A stretch of 64,000 nucleotides of DNA from CATQHP01 sp965205595 (lineage in GTDB: Bacteria; Acidobacteriota; Terriglobia; Bryobacterales; UBA6623), in the NCBI GenBank assembly GCA_965205595.1, contig CBDBHI010000030.1:248001-312000 (forward strand), in the 5' to 3' direction. A program made the position numbers and the translations under genes. Under the pieces are notes generated by a model. It ran no database searches and was not told the origin of the DNA. It saw only the letters and a program-made list of their open reading frames with translations. Shown here piece by piece: positions 62,363-64,000 of the stretch. The first letter of the stretch is position 1; the number at the start of each line of letters is the position of its first letter.

Positions 62363-64000
62363 TCGAGGGCCCGCATTTTCTTATCGAACGTTCCGGCCAT
62401 AAAGACCAGCCCACCGGCCGTGGCGATCGTCCCCCCATGTGACGGTGTGCCCGTCTTGGGGACGCCTCTTGCCGTCAGCTCCGGAAACTCCCCATTGACC
62501 ACGCGCCAAGCAAATTCGCCGCTTTCGAGGTCAACCGCGGTAACGTATCCCCACGGCGGCCTAAACGCCGGGTAGCCCTCTAGGTCCTGGAATTCGCTGC
62601 GGTCGGGCAGAGCATAATCGAACTTCTCCTCGGGCGCAGCGGCAAGCTGAATGCGGTTCGTCGTTTCGTCTGAGCTGACAAATAGTCGATTCATATTCGG
62701 GTTGTAGCAGCAGCCACCCCACAGCGGTCCTCCGCGAAACCCGGGATGCACCAGCGTTCCGCGCGTGCTCGGCGGGGTGAATAGACCGCCCGCGTCGGTA
62801 GAATCCCAGACCTTCGCAACCGCTGCGTGCGCTTCGGGCGAAATGTCGGTAATATCCGCTTTGTGAAAGCCCTGCCGGCTAACCGGTGGGGGCTTCGCCG
62901 GAAACGGCTGTGTTGGCCAAAGCTGCTCCCCGCCGACATCAGACATCTTGATTTCGCGTTCTTCAACTGGCCAGACCGGCCAGCCCGTTTCACGATGCAG
63001 AAAGAACAAGAAACCTTGTTTCGTACACTGCGCCACCGCGTCAAACGTGCGGCCGTTTTGAGTCATGCGAATCAACGCCGGCTGCGCGGGCAAGTCGTAG
63101 TCCCAAACATCGTGGTGGACGGTCTGGTAGTACCAGATGCGCTCGCCGGTCTCGGCGTTGAGCGCCAAGACACAATTCCCGAATAGATTCGAGCCGATGC
63201 GGTCTCCGCCATAAAAATCAAAGGCAGGCGAGCCTGTGCCGGCAAAAACGATCCCGCGTTCAACATCGAGGCTCATGCCCGCCCAGTTGTTCGTTCCACC
63301 GACGTGCTTGTAAGCGTTCGGCGGCCATGTCTCGTAGCCGAACTGCCCGGGCCGCGGAGTCGTGTGAAAGATCCAGCGGCGTTTGCCGCTCATGGCGTCA
63401 TAGGCCCGAATGTGACCTGGCGCCTGCGGGTAGGGGCCCTCACCACCGCCGCCGCCAACGATCAAGAGGTCTTTGTACGCGACAACCGGGCTCGTGCATT
63501 TGACGGAAACTCCCGTCATGTCATGGTCGATTTCGAGGTTGAGATCAACCATTCCTTCGACGCCGAAGCTCGCGTCTACTTTGCCGCTCGCCGTGTCAAG
63601 GCTGAAGAGCTTGTTCTGGAATGTAGTAAATATTCGTTTTTCAGATCCGTCGTCTGACTGCCAATAGCAGACGCCCCGGCTGATGCCCGCATTGCGGCGA
63701 CTGCGGCTGCCGGCCAACGGGTCGAAAGTCCAAAGCAGTTCACCGGTCGCCGCCTTCAGCGCTTGCACCTTCACTTGAGCGGTCGTGATGTACATCACGC
63801 CGTCGACGATGATCGGGGTGCACTCCATCGTTGTTTGGGGACGCGTTATCGCGTCGCCGGTGTGGTGGGTCCAAGCCGGCTTCAAACGAGCCACGTTGGA
63901 GCGGTTGATCTGGTCAACCGGTGAAAACCGTGAAGCTCCGGCGGTTCCGCCATAGTGCCGCCATTCGCCGTGGGGGTCGTCCGTTAACCACGTTCGCGGT
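62194..64000 (-). CDS. PQQ-dependent dehydrogenase (3' part; 5' end beyond window)
   Basis: Membrane-bound or periplasmic quinoprotein dehydrogenase of the glucose/alcohol type. The frame is open to the window's right edge (HYGGTAGASRFSPVDQINRS, before the GTG at 63894), so the start lies outside. Beta-propeller repeats: GELLWTFDPLAG, GKRRWIFHTTPRPG, GERIWYYQTVHHDVWDYDLPAQP, TGWPVWPVEEREI, GGPLWGGCCYNP, GVPKTGTPSHGGTIATAGGLVFMAG. Ends GDEFVAFSVEG, TGA 62196-62194. PQQ-linked oxidation of sugars or alcohols fits the polysaccharide theme. It is convergent with the M50 gene, overlapping it by 169 bp. Confidence 0.93.
   Translation of the reverse strand, partial: PRTWLTDDPHGEWRHYGGTAGASRFSPVDQINRSNVARLKPAWTHHTGDAITRPQTTMECTPIIVDGVMYITTAQVKVQALKAATGELLWTFDPLAGSRSRRNAGISRGVCYWQSDDGSEKRIFTTFQNKLFSLDTASGKVDASFGVEGMVDLNLEIDHDMTGVSVKCTSPVVAYKDLLIVGGGGGEGPYPQAPGHIRAYDAMSGKRRWIFHTTPRPGQFGYETWPPNAYKHVGGTNNWAGMSLDVERGIVFAGTGSPAFDFYGGDRIGSNLFGNCVLALNAETGERIWYYQTVHHDVWDYDLPAQPALIRMTQNGRTFDAVAQCTKQGFLFFLHRETGWPVWPVEEREIKMSDVGGEQLWPTQPFPAKPPPVSRQGFHKADITDISPEAHAAVAKVWDSTDAGGLFTPPSTRGTLVHPGFRGGPLWGGCCYNPNMNRLFVSSDETTNRIQLAAAPEEKFDYALPDRSEFQDLEGYPAFRPPWGYVTAVDLESGEFAWRVVNGEFPELTARGVPKTGTPSHGGTIATAGGLVFMAGTFDKKMRALDQETGEVLWETELNAAGFATPCTYEADGKQFVVIAAGGGKGKSVSGDEFVAFSVEG

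Noticed and set aside
1..64000. CRISPR arrays, prophage or defence islands
   Set aside because: No regularly spaced repeat series, integrase, capsid, restriction or Cas-like protein was seen. The only repeats are the IS ends, the MITE pair and the ~86-nt pair.

Overview
The window looks like a GC-rich (roughly 58-60 %) Gram-negative chromosome segment, most likely from an acidobacterium of the Solibacter/Bryobacterales type. This is an inference. It rests on lpxD (lipid A, so an outer membrane), two gene pairs for a planctomycete-type cytochrome-c/PSD1 protein plus a DUF1501 protein, three secreted sulfatases, a Tad pilus locus and several GTG/TTG starts. No rRNA or tRNA gene was seen.

Layout. 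0-5 kb: the end of a large protein, a sulfatase-sugar kinase operon, and lpxD with a small P-loop gene. 5-9 kb: S1/P1 nuclease, CoA-transferase, pyruvate kinase. 9-15.7 kb: first DUF1501/PSD1 pair (PSD1 gene split by an in-frame TAG), an IS630 element and a decayed heme-binding-type gene. 15.8-26 kb: bi-domain oxidoreductase, dnaE2, GH88 glucuronyl hydrolase, sulfatase, aroB-ubiE. 26-32 kb: divergent GT2 and GT-C glycosyltransferases, third sulfatase, threonine-dehydratase-like enzyme. 32-36 kb: acyl-CoA carboxyltransferase, cysM with a JAMM hydrolase, then a 620-bp non-coding tract with a duplicated ~86-nt element. 36-39 kb: CaiB-type CoA-transferase and L-fuconate dehydratase. 38.8-45.8 kb: a Tad pilus locus (cpaB, cpaE, cpaF, tadB) that is broken in three ways. 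45.8-57 kb: mutL, second DUF1501/PSD1 pair, two-component system, a TPR protein, dgt. 57-64 kb: an IS1182-type element, Na+/H+ antiporter, ilvE, an M50 protease and the end of a PQQ dehydrogenase.

How genes fit together. Sulfatases, GH88, a sugar kinase, L-fuconate dehydratase, the bi-domain oxidoreductase and the PQQ dehydrogenase suggest use of sulfated, uronate- or fucose-containing polysaccharides. The rest is core metabolism (shikimate, menaquinone/ubiquinone, branched-chain amino acids, cysteine, pyruvate kinase) and DNA maintenance (MutL, DnaE2, dGTPase).

Main theme of the hunt: active decay and small mobile sequences. Four otherwise intact reading frames are split by single in-frame stops (three TAG, one TGA). 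IS21 has replaced the tadB-tadC junction. An IS1182-type element sits exactly in a CTAG that served as the stop codon of two convergent genes. Two 180-bp, about 94 % identical MITE-like repeats flank Tad and mutL genes. A second, structurally complex ~86-nt repeat lies at 35.6 and 36.1 kb.
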